Source of the DNA: Lachnospiraceae bacterium
GTDB lineage: Bacteria; Bacillota; Clostridia; Lachnospirales; Lachnospiraceae
DNA: 64,000 nt
Assembly: GCA_024695145.1 (NCBI GenBank)
Contig: JAILIS010000032.1
Coordinates: forward strand, 248,001 to 312,000
Reading direction: 5' to 3'
Below, piece by piece: positions 25,824-33,222 of the stretch (within the stretch, counting starts at the first letter, position 1; the number at the start of each line of letters is the position of its first letter). A program made the translations under genes and the position numbers. The notes under the pieces were generated by a model. That model was not told the origin of the DNA. It did no database searches and worked only from the letters and a program-made list of their open reading frames with translations.

Positions 25824-25850
25824 GGGAGACGCTTTCGCGTCTCTCTTTTT
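25824..25850 (+). terminator. Intrinsic terminator of the CAP-domain gene
   Basis: GAGACGC (25826-25832) pairs with GCGTCTC (25837-25843) around a TTTC loop; a G-T and a G-C pair extend it outward to 25824 and 25845. TTTTT follows at 25846-25850. It lies about 40 bases after the stop codon. Confidence 0.92.
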
Positions 25851-25897
25851 CCGTGTATTAAATAACACTGCGAATTATATAAAACTACAATATATTG

Positions 25898-25926
25898 TTG
25901 CAACCGAAGTTAAAACACTCTATAAT
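25898..25926 (+). promoter_or_regulatory. Strong sigma-A promoter for the deacetylase-to-rseP operon
   Basis: TTGCAA at 25898-25903 and a perfect TATAAT at 25921-25926 are 17 bases apart. The expected start near 25933 leaves a leader of about 15 bases before the ATG at 25948, enough for the GGGGGTAGG ribosome site. Confidence 0.85.
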
Positions 25927-25947
25927 ATCTAACATATGGGGGTAGGC

Positions 25948-26880
25948 ATGCGTGTACGCAGACTGAAGCGGCTGCTTCTGCTCGGTCCGTACGTGATCTT
26001 TCTTGCGGTTATGCTCCTTTGTATCGGGCTGTTCATTATGATCTGCAGACAGAATGAACGGATTGAGGCACTGGAAGAGGAGATCGATCATCTTACGATG
26101 AATCAGGACAGTCTTATCGAGAAGGTCAGTTCCATCGATTCTTCGGTAGATGAGCTGGGTAGTGCAGTCGGGGCGATATCAAACGAATTGTCGCTCATCG
26201 ATATAAGTGAATATGAAGGAAAGGGCAGCAGGGCAAATGTCAATACGGTCTGGCCGACGAAAGTATATCTTACGTTTGACGACGGACCATCGCCCAATAC
26301 AGGGAAGATTCTGGATATCCTCAACAAATACGGTGTCAAAGGGAATTTCTTCGTGGTAGGCACCGATAATCCCGACCTTCAGAAAATGTACAAGCGAATA
26401 GTTGACGAGGGTCATGTTCTGTGCATGCACTCGTATTCTCATAAATATAATGAGATATATTCATCGGTTGATGCGTTCACGAAAGATCTTAACAAACTCG
26501 GCTCGCTGCTTAATGAGGTTACGGGGATAACGCCCAGGTATTATCGTTTTCCCGGAGGCTCGAGCAACAGTGTGTCATCCATACCGATAGAGAAGTTTAT
26601 CAAGGTTTTGGATGAACGCGGGATGAAGTATTATGACTGGAATATCGTATCCGGAGATGCTACCAATCCGATGCTTCCCGCAGACAGGATATATGAGAAT
26701 TCACTGGCCGATCTGAATGAATACGAAGAGGCGATGATACTGTTTCATGATCTTGCAAACAAGACCAGCACGGTGGAAGCGCTCCCCAGGATCATCGAAG
26801 CGATACAGTCGAGAAATATCCCGATCTGTCCCATTGATGATACTACAATGATGATACAACATTATACAAAGACTAATTAA
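25948..26880 (+). CDS. Membrane-anchored polysaccharide deacetylase (NodB domain)
   Basis: This enzyme probably removes acetyl groups from wall glycan or another extracellular polymer. The 310-residue protein has a basic N terminus, one membrane anchor (about 12-33), a coiled coil (about 35-75), and a carbohydrate esterase family 4 domain from about 103. Visible motifs are TFDDGPSPNT with metal ligand Asp112, His161-x3-His165 in MHSYSHKYN, YRFPGGSSN, WNIVSGDA and ILFHDLANK. All catalytic parts are present. The ATG at 25948 is preferred to one at 25936, because the strong upstream promoter would leave almost no leader for the latter and GGGGG is well placed for the former. The bactofilin gene follows 15 bases downstream. 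Confidence 0.9.
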   Translation: MRVRRLKRLLLLGPYVIFLAVMLLCIGLFIMICRQNERIEALEEEIDHLTMNQDSLIEKVSSIDSSVDELGSAVGAISNELSLIDISEYEGKGSRANVNTVWPTKVYLTFDDGPSPNTGKILDILNKYGVKGNFFVVGTDNPDLQKMYKRIVDEGHVLCMHSYSHKYNEIYSSVDAFTKDLNKLGSLLNEVTGITPRYYRFPGGSSNSVSSIPIEKFIKVLDERGMKYYDWNIVSGDATNPMLPADRIYENSLADLNEYEEAMILFHDLANKTSTVEALPRIIEAIQSRNIPICPIDDTTMMIQHYTKTN

Positions 26881-26895
26881 TGAGGAGGAATTACA

Positions 26896-27924
26896 ATGAG
26901 CTTTTTCAAGGATTTCAAGGACGATCTGTCACAGGCCGTAAACGAACTGATGCCGGAGGAGGGATCATCTTCCGCGGCTCCGCAGATGGTGGATACTATT
27001 TCCGAGTCTTCCACCCCTATCGGACAGGATGATCTTGCCGAGCTTATCAAAGGCCTTGAGGAGCCTGCAGCACCTGCCGAGACTATGTTTACGGAAGCAC
27101 CTGCACCCGCTCCGGTAGCTGAGGCTGCACCTGCAGCGGAAGCTGTTTCCGCACCCGAGCCTGCACCTGCACCTACACCGGCGCCCGCACCGGCACCCGA
27201 GCCTGTTCCTGTTGAGATCCCTGTATATACTGAGGAGATCAAGCCGGCAGTAGAACCGGTATTTGCACCCGAACCTCCCAAAGCTGAAGAACCGAAAACC
27301 GTGGTTGAGCCGATCTTTGCACCGGAGCCTCCGAAAGCGGAAGCACCTTCACAGCCGGTAGAACCCATATTTTCACAGGAGCCTGTCAAGAACGAGGTTC
27401 CCAACCAGGTTACAGAGCCTATCTTCCCTCAGAATGAGGCAAGACCCGCACCCATCAACTCATATGCCGAAGGCTGTGATGAGACCGGTGTTGTACCTAA
27501 CGGCATGACGGTTACCGGTGATATCTCGACCAACGGATCTCTTGATATCATGGGTACGGTCAAGGGTAATGCGACAGTTGCCGGCAAGCTTAATATCACG
27601 GGGAACATCGAAGGTGATTCCAAGGCTGCCGAGATATTTGCGGACGGAGCAAGGATCATCGGTGAAGTTATCTCAAACGGATCCATCAAGGTCGGACAGA
27701 GTTCTGTCATAAAGGGTAATCTTACAGCTACAAGCGCTGTTATCGCCGGAGCAGTTAAGGGCGATATAGACGTAAAGGGACCTGTTGTTCTTGATTCCAC
27801 AGCCATTATCATGGGCAACATCAAGAGCAAATCAATACAGATCAATAACGGTGCGGCTATTGAAGGTCTGTGCTCACAGTGCTATGCCGAAGTCAGTCCT
27901 TCAAGCTTCTTTACCGAAGGTTAA
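26896..27924 (+). CDS. Bactofilin with long Pro/Ala/Glu N-terminal region
   Basis: Bactofilins polymerise into filaments on the membrane and position wall enzymes. The 342-residue protein has an N-terminal helix (MSFFKDFKDDLSQAVNELM), a Pro/Ala/Glu-rich region to about 185 with two near-repeats of VEPxFAPEPPKAE, and a C-terminal bactofilin core (about 195-325) seen as VTGDISTNGSLDIMGTVKGN, GEVISNGSIKVGQSSVIKGN and GDIDVKGPVVLDSTAIIMGN. The N-terminal extension is longer than in typical bactofilins of 110-180 residues. It has a strong ribosome site (GAGGAGG). It lies between a polysaccharide deacetylase and pyrH, so it may scaffold the deacetylase; that is inference. Confidence 0.9.
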   Translation: MSFFKDFKDDLSQAVNELMPEEGSSSAAPQMVDTISESSTPIGQDDLAELIKGLEEPAAPAETMFTEAPAPAPVAEAAPAAEAVSAPEPAPAPTPAPAPAPEPVPVEIPVYTEEIKPAVEPVFAPEPPKAEEPKTVVEPIFAPEPPKAEAPSQPVEPIFSQEPVKNEVPNQVTEPIFPQNEARPAPINSYAEGCDETGVVPNGMTVTGDISTNGSLDIMGTVKGNATVAGKLNITGNIEGDSKAAEIFADGARIIGEVISNGSIKVGQSSVIKGNLTATSAVIAGAVKGDIDVKGPVVLDSTAIIMGNIKSKSIQINNGAAIEGLCSQCYAEVSPSSFFTEG

Positions 27925-27929
27925 TACGA

Positions 27930-28628
27930 ATGAATAGAGTGATGCTGAAACTGTCCGGTGAGGCTCTTGCCGGTGACAAGAAGACAGGCTTTGATGAGGA
28001 TACCGTCAGGATGGTCGCCCGACAGGTGGCCAGGATCACCGCTTCCGGTACAAGAGTCGGAATAGTCATCGGAGGCGGTAACTTCTGGAGAGGACGTACA
28101 AGCGAGAGAATAGACCGGACCAAGGCCGATCAGATAGGTATGCTGGCTACAGTCATGAACTGTATCTATGTATCGGAGATATTCCGCAGTGAAGGTATGA
28201 AAACAGCCATACTGACACCGTTTGAAGTCGGCTCTTTCACAAAGCTCTTTTCAAAGGATCGAGCCAACAAGTACTTCGACAGGGGAATGGTCGTCTTCTT
28301 TGCGGGAGGGACCGGTCATCCGTATTTTTCAACAGATACCGGAGTAGTCCTTCGTGCTGTGGAGATAGAGGCTGAAGCGATACTTCTTGCAAAGGCTGTT
28401 GACGGAGTATATGACAGTGATCCTGTAAAGAACCCGGATGCAAAGCGCTTTGATACGATCTCTATTGAAGAGGTTGTTGAGAAGAAGCTTCAGGTTGTGG
28501 ATCTGACGGCATCCATCCTCGCAATGGAAAATCACATGCCTATGTATGTCTTTTCCCTTAACGAGGAGGACAGCATAGTCAATACTGTGGAAGGAAAATT
28601 TAGCGGGACACGTGTAACGGTAGATTAG
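27930..28628 (+). CDS. pyrH: UMP kinase
   Basis: PyrH phosphorylates UMP to UDP in the cytoplasm, feeding nucleotide and sugar-nucleotide pools, including those for wall polymers. The 232-residue protein shows the bacterial UMP kinase pattern: VMLKLSGEALAG, GIVIGGGNFWRGR, TEDRIGMLATVMN-like sequence (KADQIGMLATVMNCIYV), FFAGGTGHPYFSTDT and AKAVDGVYDSDP. The ATG at 27930 lies five bases after the bactofilin stop and fits the family start; a longer open frame inside bactofilin does not. With frr, uppS, cdsA, dxr and rseP it forms the gene order conserved across many bacteria. Confidence 0.96.
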   Translation: MNRVMLKLSGEALAGDKKTGFDEDTVRMVARQVARITASGTRVGIVIGGGNFWRGRTSERIDRTKADQIGMLATVMNCIYVSEIFRSEGMKTAILTPFEVGSFTKLFSKDRANKYFDRGMVVFFAGGTGHPYFSTDTGVVLRAVEIEAEAILLAKAVDGVYDSDPVKNPDAKRFDTISIEEVVEKKLQVVDLTASILAMENHMPMYVFSLNEEDSIVNTVEGKFSGTRVTVD

Positions 28629-28648
28629 ATTAAGGAGTAGAGGTCAGT

Positions 28649-29203
28649 ATGAACGATAAGATCAAAGAGTATTCAGACAAGATGCAGAAAACCATCGATC
28701 ACCTTTCGGGAGAATATGCCGCTGTCCGTGCCGGACGTGCCAATCCTCATGTTCTTGACAAGATCCGCGTGGATTACTACGGTACGCCCACACCTATCCA
28801 GCAGGTAGGAAATGTTTCCGTTCCCGATCCGAGGGTCATACAGATACAGCCTTGGGAGAAGAATATCCTGAAGGACATAGAAAAGGCGATCCAGGCATCT
28901 GATATCGGTATCAATCCTACAAATGACGGTAATGTTATCAGACTTGTATTCCCCGAGCTTTCCGAGGAGAGGAGAAAAGATCTGGTCAAGGAGATCAAGA
29001 AAAAGGGCGAGGATGCAAAGGTTGCAGTCAGAAACATCAGGCGCGACGGAAATGATGCATTCAAGAAGCTCAGCAAGAGCGATGACGTATCCGAGGATGA
29101 AGTCAAAGACCTTGAGGACGGGCTTCAGAAGACCACCGATAAGTTCATCAAAGATATCGACAGGATGATCGAGGACAAATCCAAGGAGATAATGACAGTT
29201 TAA
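28649..29203 (+). CDS. frr: Ribosome recycling factor
   Basis: RRF splits the post-termination ribosome together with EF-G. The 184-residue product is full length and shows the family patterns MQKTIDHLSGEYAAVRAGRA, VDYYGTPTPIQQVGNVSVPD, RVIQIQPWEKNILKDIEKAI and LPELSEERRKDLVKEIKKK-like sequence. A strong ribosome site (AAGGAGTAGAGG) lies upstream of the ATG. It is the partner of pyrH in this conserved cluster. A hairpin with a weak T-tract follows and may lower expression of the downstream lipid genes. Confidence 0.97.
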   Translation: MNDKIKEYSDKMQKTIDHLSGEYAAVRAGRANPHVLDKIRVDYYGTPTPIQQVGNVSVPDPRVIQIQPWEKNILKDIEKAIQASDIGINPTNDGNVIRLVFPELSEERRKDLVKEIKKKGEDAKVAVRNIRRDGNDAFKKLSKSDDVSEDEVKDLEDGLQKTTDKFIKDIDRMIEDKSKEIMTV

Positions 29204-29209
29204 AGGAAT

Positions 29210-29233
29210 GGCCACGACTCGTCGTGGCCTTTG
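29210..29233 (+). terminator. Hairpin between frr and uppS, weak terminator or attenuator
   Basis: GGCCACGAC (29210-29218) and GTCGTGGCC (29221-29229) form a perfect nine-base inverted repeat separated by two bases; in RNA it would fold with a CTCG loop. It is followed by TTTGACATTT rather than a clean T-tract, and uppS starts 22 bases later. Partial termination is likely; full termination would leave uppS without a visible promoter. Confidence 0.6.
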
Positions 29234-29251
29234 ACATTTAATGAGGTATAT

Positions 29252-29947
29252 ATGAACGTTCCGAACCACGTCGCCATAATACTTGACGGAAACGGCAGGT
29301 GGGCAAAAACAAAGGGAATGCCTAGAAACTACGGACATGTTCAGGGCGCCAAGAATGTTGAGATGATCTGTGAGGAAGCGTACAGGATGGGTATCAACTA
29401 TCTGACGGTATATGCTTTTTCAACGGAGAACTGGTCGAGGCCTGCAGACGAGGTATCCCAGCTGATGAAATTGCTGCGCAATTATCTGAAGACATGTCAG
29501 CAGACGGCCAGGAAAAACAATATGTGTGTCAGGGTCATAGGAGACAAGACAAAGCTCGATCAGGACATTCAGGAGGACATAGAGGCTCTCGAGGAGGCCA
29601 CGAAAGACTATACCGGCCTTCATTTTCAGGTTGCCATCAATTACGGCAGCCGGGATGAACTTGTTCGCGCCGTAAACGCCATAGCAAAGGAAGGCATCGA
29701 AGGAGAGATCACAGCCGATATGATTACGGATCATCTTGACACGGCGGGGATTCCTGATCCCGATCTGCTGATCCGTACGAGCGGTGAACAGCGGCTTTCG
29801 AATTTTCTGCTGTGGCAGCTGGCATATGCCGAATTCTATTTCACGGATGTTCATTGGCCTGATTTTTCTAAAGAAGAGCTGGTCAAAGCGTGTGAAGCAT
29901 ACAGCAGCAGAGACAGGAGATTCGGGGGACATTCCCGGGAGGAATGA
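29252..29947 (+). CDS. uppS: Isoprenyl transferase (undecaprenyl diphosphate synthase)
   Basis: UppS extends farnesyl diphosphate with isopentenyl units to the C55 lipid carrier used for peptidoglycan and capsule. The 231-residue protein has the catalytic Asp in HVAIILDGNGRWAK, KGMPRNYGHVQGAKN, the region TVYAFSTENWSRP, and the C-terminal LIRTSGEQRLSNFLLWQLAY and FTDVHWPDF. The ATG at 29252 is chosen over a TTG at 29231, which lies inside the hairpin; GAGG at 29243-29246 fits the ATG. It precedes cdsA by three bases. Its product is the substrate of the sugar transferase encoded at 56097. Confidence 0.96.
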   Translation: MNVPNHVAIILDGNGRWAKTKGMPRNYGHVQGAKNVEMICEEAYRMGINYLTVYAFSTENWSRPADEVSQLMKLLRNYLKTCQQTARKNNMCVRVIGDKTKLDQDIQEDIEALEEATKDYTGLHFQVAINYGSRDELVRAVNAIAKEGIEGEITADMITDHLDTAGIPDPDLLIRTSGEQRLSNFLLWQLAYAEFYFTDVHWPDFSKEELVKACEAYSSRDRRFGGHSREE

Positions 29948-29950
29948 TAT

Positions 29951-30781
29951 TTGAAGACAAGGGTACTGAGCGGAGCCGTGATCGCGGTTGCCATGCTGGC
30001 TTTTGCATGGATCGGCGGAGCATTTCTGTGTGCGCTCCTTATGGTGGTTTCCCTGATCGGTATGAACGAGTTCTATCATGCGGTCGGAGTGCTTTCGAAG
30101 GATCGTAAGATCGATCTTCTGACGGGAGTTTCATATGCGGGAGCGGTCGTCTATTATGTGCTTATGATCTTTGCCGGTGCACGGCTTTTTATTTTGATAT
30201 TTGTTGCCGTAGCCGTTCTTCTTGTCATACTGTCGGTATATGTATTTACGTTTCCGAAGTACAGGGCGCAGTCAGTTGTATTTACGTTTTACGGTTTTTT
30301 CTATGTTGCCGTTATGCTCAGCTTCATATTCTTAACGCGCGAGCTTGAAGACGGGATCTTTCTCGTATGGCTGATATTTATGAGTTCATGGTTCTGTGAT
30401 GTGTTTGCGTATTTTACGGGAATGCTTCTCGGAAAGCACAGACTTGCACCGGTTCTCTCACCGAAGAAATCCGTTGAAGGTGCAGTCGGAGGGATCATCA
30501 TTCCGGCCATATGCGGAGGTGTCTACGGATATTTCGCTGATGGTTATGTAAACTGCGGTATACCGACTGTTGCCGCCTTTGCCCTTATCACTGCAATAGG
30601 TGCGGCGGTTTCCCAGATAGGAGATCTGAGTGCGAGTGCGGTCAAGCGTAATTTCGAGATCAAGGATTACGGCAGCCTGATACCGGGACACGGGGGCATA
30701 CTCGACAGGTTTGACAGTGTTATATTTACTGCGCCAATGATCTACTTCACTGCAGTATTATTTGTATCATCAGGATTGTAA
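29951..30781 (+). CDS. cdsA: Phosphatidate cytidylyltransferase
   Basis: CdsA makes CDP-diacylglycerol from phosphatidate and CTP, the branch point of phospholipid synthesis. The 276-residue product is polytopic, with about eight hydrophobic segments, and ends with the family signature region VSQIGDLSASAVKRNFEIKD followed by YGSLIPGHGGILDRFDSVIF. The TTG start at 29951 follows GGGAGGAATG. It ends in a 14-base tandem duplication that separates it from dxr. The gene is intact. Confidence 0.95.
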   Translation: MKTRVLSGAVIAVAMLAFAWIGGAFLCALLMVVSLIGMNEFYHAVGVLSKDRKIDLLTGVSYAGAVVYYVLMIFAGARLFILIFVAVAVLLVILSVYVFTFPKYRAQSVVFTFYGFFYVAVMLSFIFLTRELEDGIFLVWLIFMSSWFCDVFAYFTGMLLGKHRLAPVLSPKKSVEGAVGGIIIPAICGGVYGYFADGYVNCGIPTVAAFALITAIGAAVSQIGDLSASAVKRNFEIKDYGSLIPGHGGILDRFDSVIFTAPMIYFTAVLFVSSGL

Positions 30782-30798
30782 CATCGGGATTGTAACAT
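30770..30798 (+). repeat. 14-bp tandem duplication at the cdsA-dxr junction
   Basis: TC(A/G)GGATTGTAACAT occurs twice head to tail, at 30770-30784 and 30784-30798, differing at one base. The first copy holds the cdsA stop codon; the second supplies the GGGA ribosome site and most of the dxr ATG. A recent local duplication is the simplest reading. Confidence 0.85.
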
Positions 30799-31945
30799 GA
30801 AAAATATAGCAGTTATGGGGTCGACCGGATCCATCGGGACACAGACCCTTGAAATAATAAGAAAACACAGGGACGAACTGTCGGCGGTCGCGCTTACGGC
30901 CAATTCCAGTATAGATGAGATCGAAGCGCAGGCCAGGGAGTTCATGCCGAAAGTTGTCGCGATGTACGACAAAGATTCGGCCGAAGAACTTTCAAGGCGG
31001 CTCGCCGATACCGGAATAACCGTTCTGTCCGGCATGGACGGGCTGATGGAAGCTGCAACGATAAGTGAAGCGGATATCGTTCTTACCGCAATGGTCGGAA
31101 TGATCGGTATCAGGCCGACTATTGCCGCAATTAAGGCGGGCAAGGACATTGCTCTTGCCAACAAGGAAACGCTTGTATGTGCCGGACACATCATAATGCC
31201 GCTGATCAAAGAACACGGAGTGAGTCTGTATCCTGTTGACAGCGAACACAGTGCCATTTTCCAGTCTTTACACGGCGAGGACAAAGAGGCGGTTGAGCGG
31301 ATCATACTGACGGCTTCCGGCGGACCTTTTCGTACAAAGACTTATGAGGAACTGTGCACGATGAAGGCGGAGGATGCGCTAAAGCATCCAAACTGGAGCA
31401 TGGGAAGAAAGATCACGATAGACTCTGCCACGCTTGTCAATAAGGGGCTGGAGGTCATGGAAGCGTGTCACCTGTTCGGCGTCGGACTCGATGATATAGA
31501 GGTTGTCATTCATCCACAGTCCATCATTCATTCCGCTGTTCTTTACAGGGACGGAGCGATAATGGCTCAGATGGGATGCCCGGATATGAAGCTTCCGATA
31601 CAGTATGCGCTGTTTTATCCGAAGAGGCCTTATCTTGATGTTAAGCGTGTAGATCTTGTCGAACTGTCTTCTATGACTTTTGAGCGTCCGGATCCCGAAC
31701 GGTTTAAGGGGTTTAAGTACGCTTATGAAGCGGCAAGAGCGGGAGGAAGCATGCCGACTGTTTACAATGCCGCCAACGAGCGTGCGGTTGCTCTTTTCCT
31801 TGACGGAAAGATATCATTTACGGATATAGCAAGACTTATAAAATGTGCGATGGATACTGTCACTACAGTACCGGATCCTTCCGTTGACGAGATACTTGAG
31901 GCCGAAAGATCGGCTGTAGCTGCTGTTGATGCCAATGTGATTTAA
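30797..31945 (+). CDS. dxr: 1-deoxy-D-xylulose 5-phosphate reductoisomerase
   Basis: Dxr (IspC) converts DXP to MEP with NADPH, the first committed step of the non-mevalonate isoprenoid pathway. The 382-residue protein has the N-terminal NADPH fold with GSTGSIGTQTLEIIR, the metal- and substrate-binding region LANKETLVCAGHIIM, PVDSEHSAIFQSL, and LTASGGPFR, then HPNWSMGRKITIDSATLVNK. All catalytic blocks are present. Its pathway partner ispG lies at 38848, so isoprenoids are made by the MEP route, feeding uppS. It precedes rseP as is usual. Confidence 0.97.
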   Translation: MKNIAVMGSTGSIGTQTLEIIRKHRDELSAVALTANSSIDEIEAQAREFMPKVVAMYDKDSAEELSRRLADTGITVLSGMDGLMEAATISEADIVLTAMVGMIGIRPTIAAIKAGKDIALANKETLVCAGHIIMPLIKEHGVSLYPVDSEHSAIFQSLHGEDKEAVERIILTASGGPFRTKTYEELCTMKAEDALKHPNWSMGRKITIDSATLVNKGLEVMEACHLFGVGLDDIEVVIHPQSIIHSAVLYRDGAIMAQMGCPDMKLPIQYALFYPKRPYLDVKRVDLVELSSMTFERPDPERFKGFKYAYEAARAGGSMPTVYNAANERAVALFLDGKISFTDIARLIKCAMDTVTTVPDPSVDEILEAERSAVAAVDANVI

Positions 31946-31963
31946 TATACCGGGAGATATGTT

Positions 31964-33043
31964 TTGAAGATAATCTGGGGATTGCTGATACTGGCTGTGA
32001 TCATATTCACCCATGAGATGGGACACTTTCTCATAGCCAGATTAAATGGGATAGAGGTTGTCGAATTCACCGTGGGATTCGGCCCGAAACTTTTCGGATT
32101 CAGGACAAAGGGTGGGACCAAGTTTTCCATCCGTCTGATAATGCTGGGAGCTGCCTGTGTGTTTGACGACCTTGAAGCAGGCAACGATGATGAAGAAGCT
32201 ACACTTGCAAGTATCATAGCCAATTCATCGTTCAGAAAAGCAAATGTCTGGTCGAGGATCGCCACGACCATTGCGGGTCCGTTTTTTAATCTGCTTCTCG
32301 CATTTGTCCTCGGACTGTTCCTGATGAACTACATTGACATTCCGGATACCGTTATCAGTGAAGTTGTGGAAGGCAGAGCGGCATATGATGCCGGCATGAA
32401 GGAAGGCGACAGGATCATCAGTGTTAACGGCAGCAGATGCTATCTGTACCCTGAGGTTTCAACAGCCGTTGAGCTCGGTTACGGCAAACCGCTTACGATC
32501 GTTTATGAGCGTGACGGCGTCAGGCAGAAAGTTGAAATGGTTCCCGAGATGAACGAAGAATACGGCCGTTTCATGATAGGTGTCGTGTTCGGCGGCGAGA
32601 GTGAGGAAGCTGCACCCAAAGGTCCGCTTGAGATCGTAAGATCCAGTTATCTGTATGTCAGATATATGGTCAAGATGACGTTCTCGAGTTTCAGGATGCT
32701 TTTTTCCGGGCAGGCAAATGTATCGGAGCTTGCAGGTCCCGTCGGTGCCGTTGAGATCGTCAGTGACGAATATGACAGCGCCAAAGAGATGGGAACCATG
32801 GCAGTGGTAGTAAGCATGCTTAATATTGCGCTGCTGCTGTCCGCCAATATCGGGATCGTCAATCTGTTCCCGATCCCCGCCTTTGACGGAGGAAAGCTGT
32901 TATTCCTTATATATGAGGCGGTCAGGGGCAAACCGGCGGATGCCAAAGTTGAAGGCACGATACAGCTTGTGGGTGTGGGACTTCTTCTGATCCTTCTGGT
33001 GATCGTAATGTACAACGATATCACGAGGCTGTTTATGGGCTGA
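31964..33043 (+). CDS. rseP: Site-2 intramembrane zinc protease RseP
   Basis: RseP (RasP in Bacillus) cuts membrane proteins such as anti-sigma factors and signal-peptide remnants within the membrane. The 359-residue protein has the zinc motif His17-Glu18-x2-His21 in the first helix (FTHEMGHFLIARLNGIEVVE), a PDZ domain at about 125-205 (EGRAAYDAGMKEGDRIISVN), and the third motif NLFPIPAFDGGKL with the metal-binding Asp. Four membrane helices are expected. In most members this motif reads PALDGG; here Phe replaces Leu, probably neutral. The start is TTG at 31964 after CGGGAG. A strong terminator follows 29 bases after the stop. Confidence 0.95.
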   Translation: MKIIWGLLILAVIIFTHEMGHFLIARLNGIEVVEFTVGFGPKLFGFRTKGGTKFSIRLIMLGAACVFDDLEAGNDDEEATLASIIANSSFRKANVWSRIATTIAGPFFNLLLAFVLGLFLMNYIDIPDTVISEVVEGRAAYDAGMKEGDRIISVNGSRCYLYPEVSTAVELGYGKPLTIVYERDGVRQKVEMVPEMNEEYGRFMIGVVFGGESEEAAPKGPLEIVRSSYLYVRYMVKMTFSSFRMLFSGQANVSELAGPVGAVEIVSDEYDSAKEMGTMAVVVSMLNIALLLSANIGIVNLFPIPAFDGGKLLFLIYEAVRGKPADAKVEGTIQLVGVGLLLILLVIVMYNDITRLFMG

Positions 33044-33071
33044 GATCGGCCGTGGCAATATGAACAAAATA

Positions 33072-33105
33072 CCGGTATCCGATTTTTTCGGATATCGGTT
33101 TTTTT
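33072..33105 (+). terminator. Strong intrinsic terminator after rseP
   Basis: CCGGTATCCGA (33072-33082) pairs with TCGGATATCGG (33088-33098), eleven pairs with one G-T, around a five-base T loop, followed by seven T residues (33099-33105). It ends the transcript that begins before the deacetylase gene and insulates the next cassette. Confidence 0.95.
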
Positions 33106-33187
33106 ATGAAAAATCACAAAAATCCAACATCGTCAATCATAAAAATCACGGCTGTTTTCGAAAAGATGTAGAAAAGAACAAACCATA

Positions 33188-33216
33188 TTGACGACAGCTT
33201 CCGGCGGGTTTATGTT
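33188..33216 (+). promoter_or_regulatory. Putative promoter of the kinase cassette
   Basis: TTGACG at 33188-33193 and TATGTT at 33211-33216 are 17 bases apart, with five and four consensus matches. The -10 box ends six bases before the kinase ATG at 33223, so transcription would begin at or next to the start codon and the mRNA would have no leader. Either the message is leaderless or a promoter further upstream is used. Confidence 0.5.
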
Positions 33217-33222
33217 TGGGCT

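Noticed and set aside
30770..30798. Attachment site or insertion footprint at cdsA-dxr
   Set aside because: The repeat is a simple 14-base tandem copy with no mobile gene nearby and intact flanking genes.
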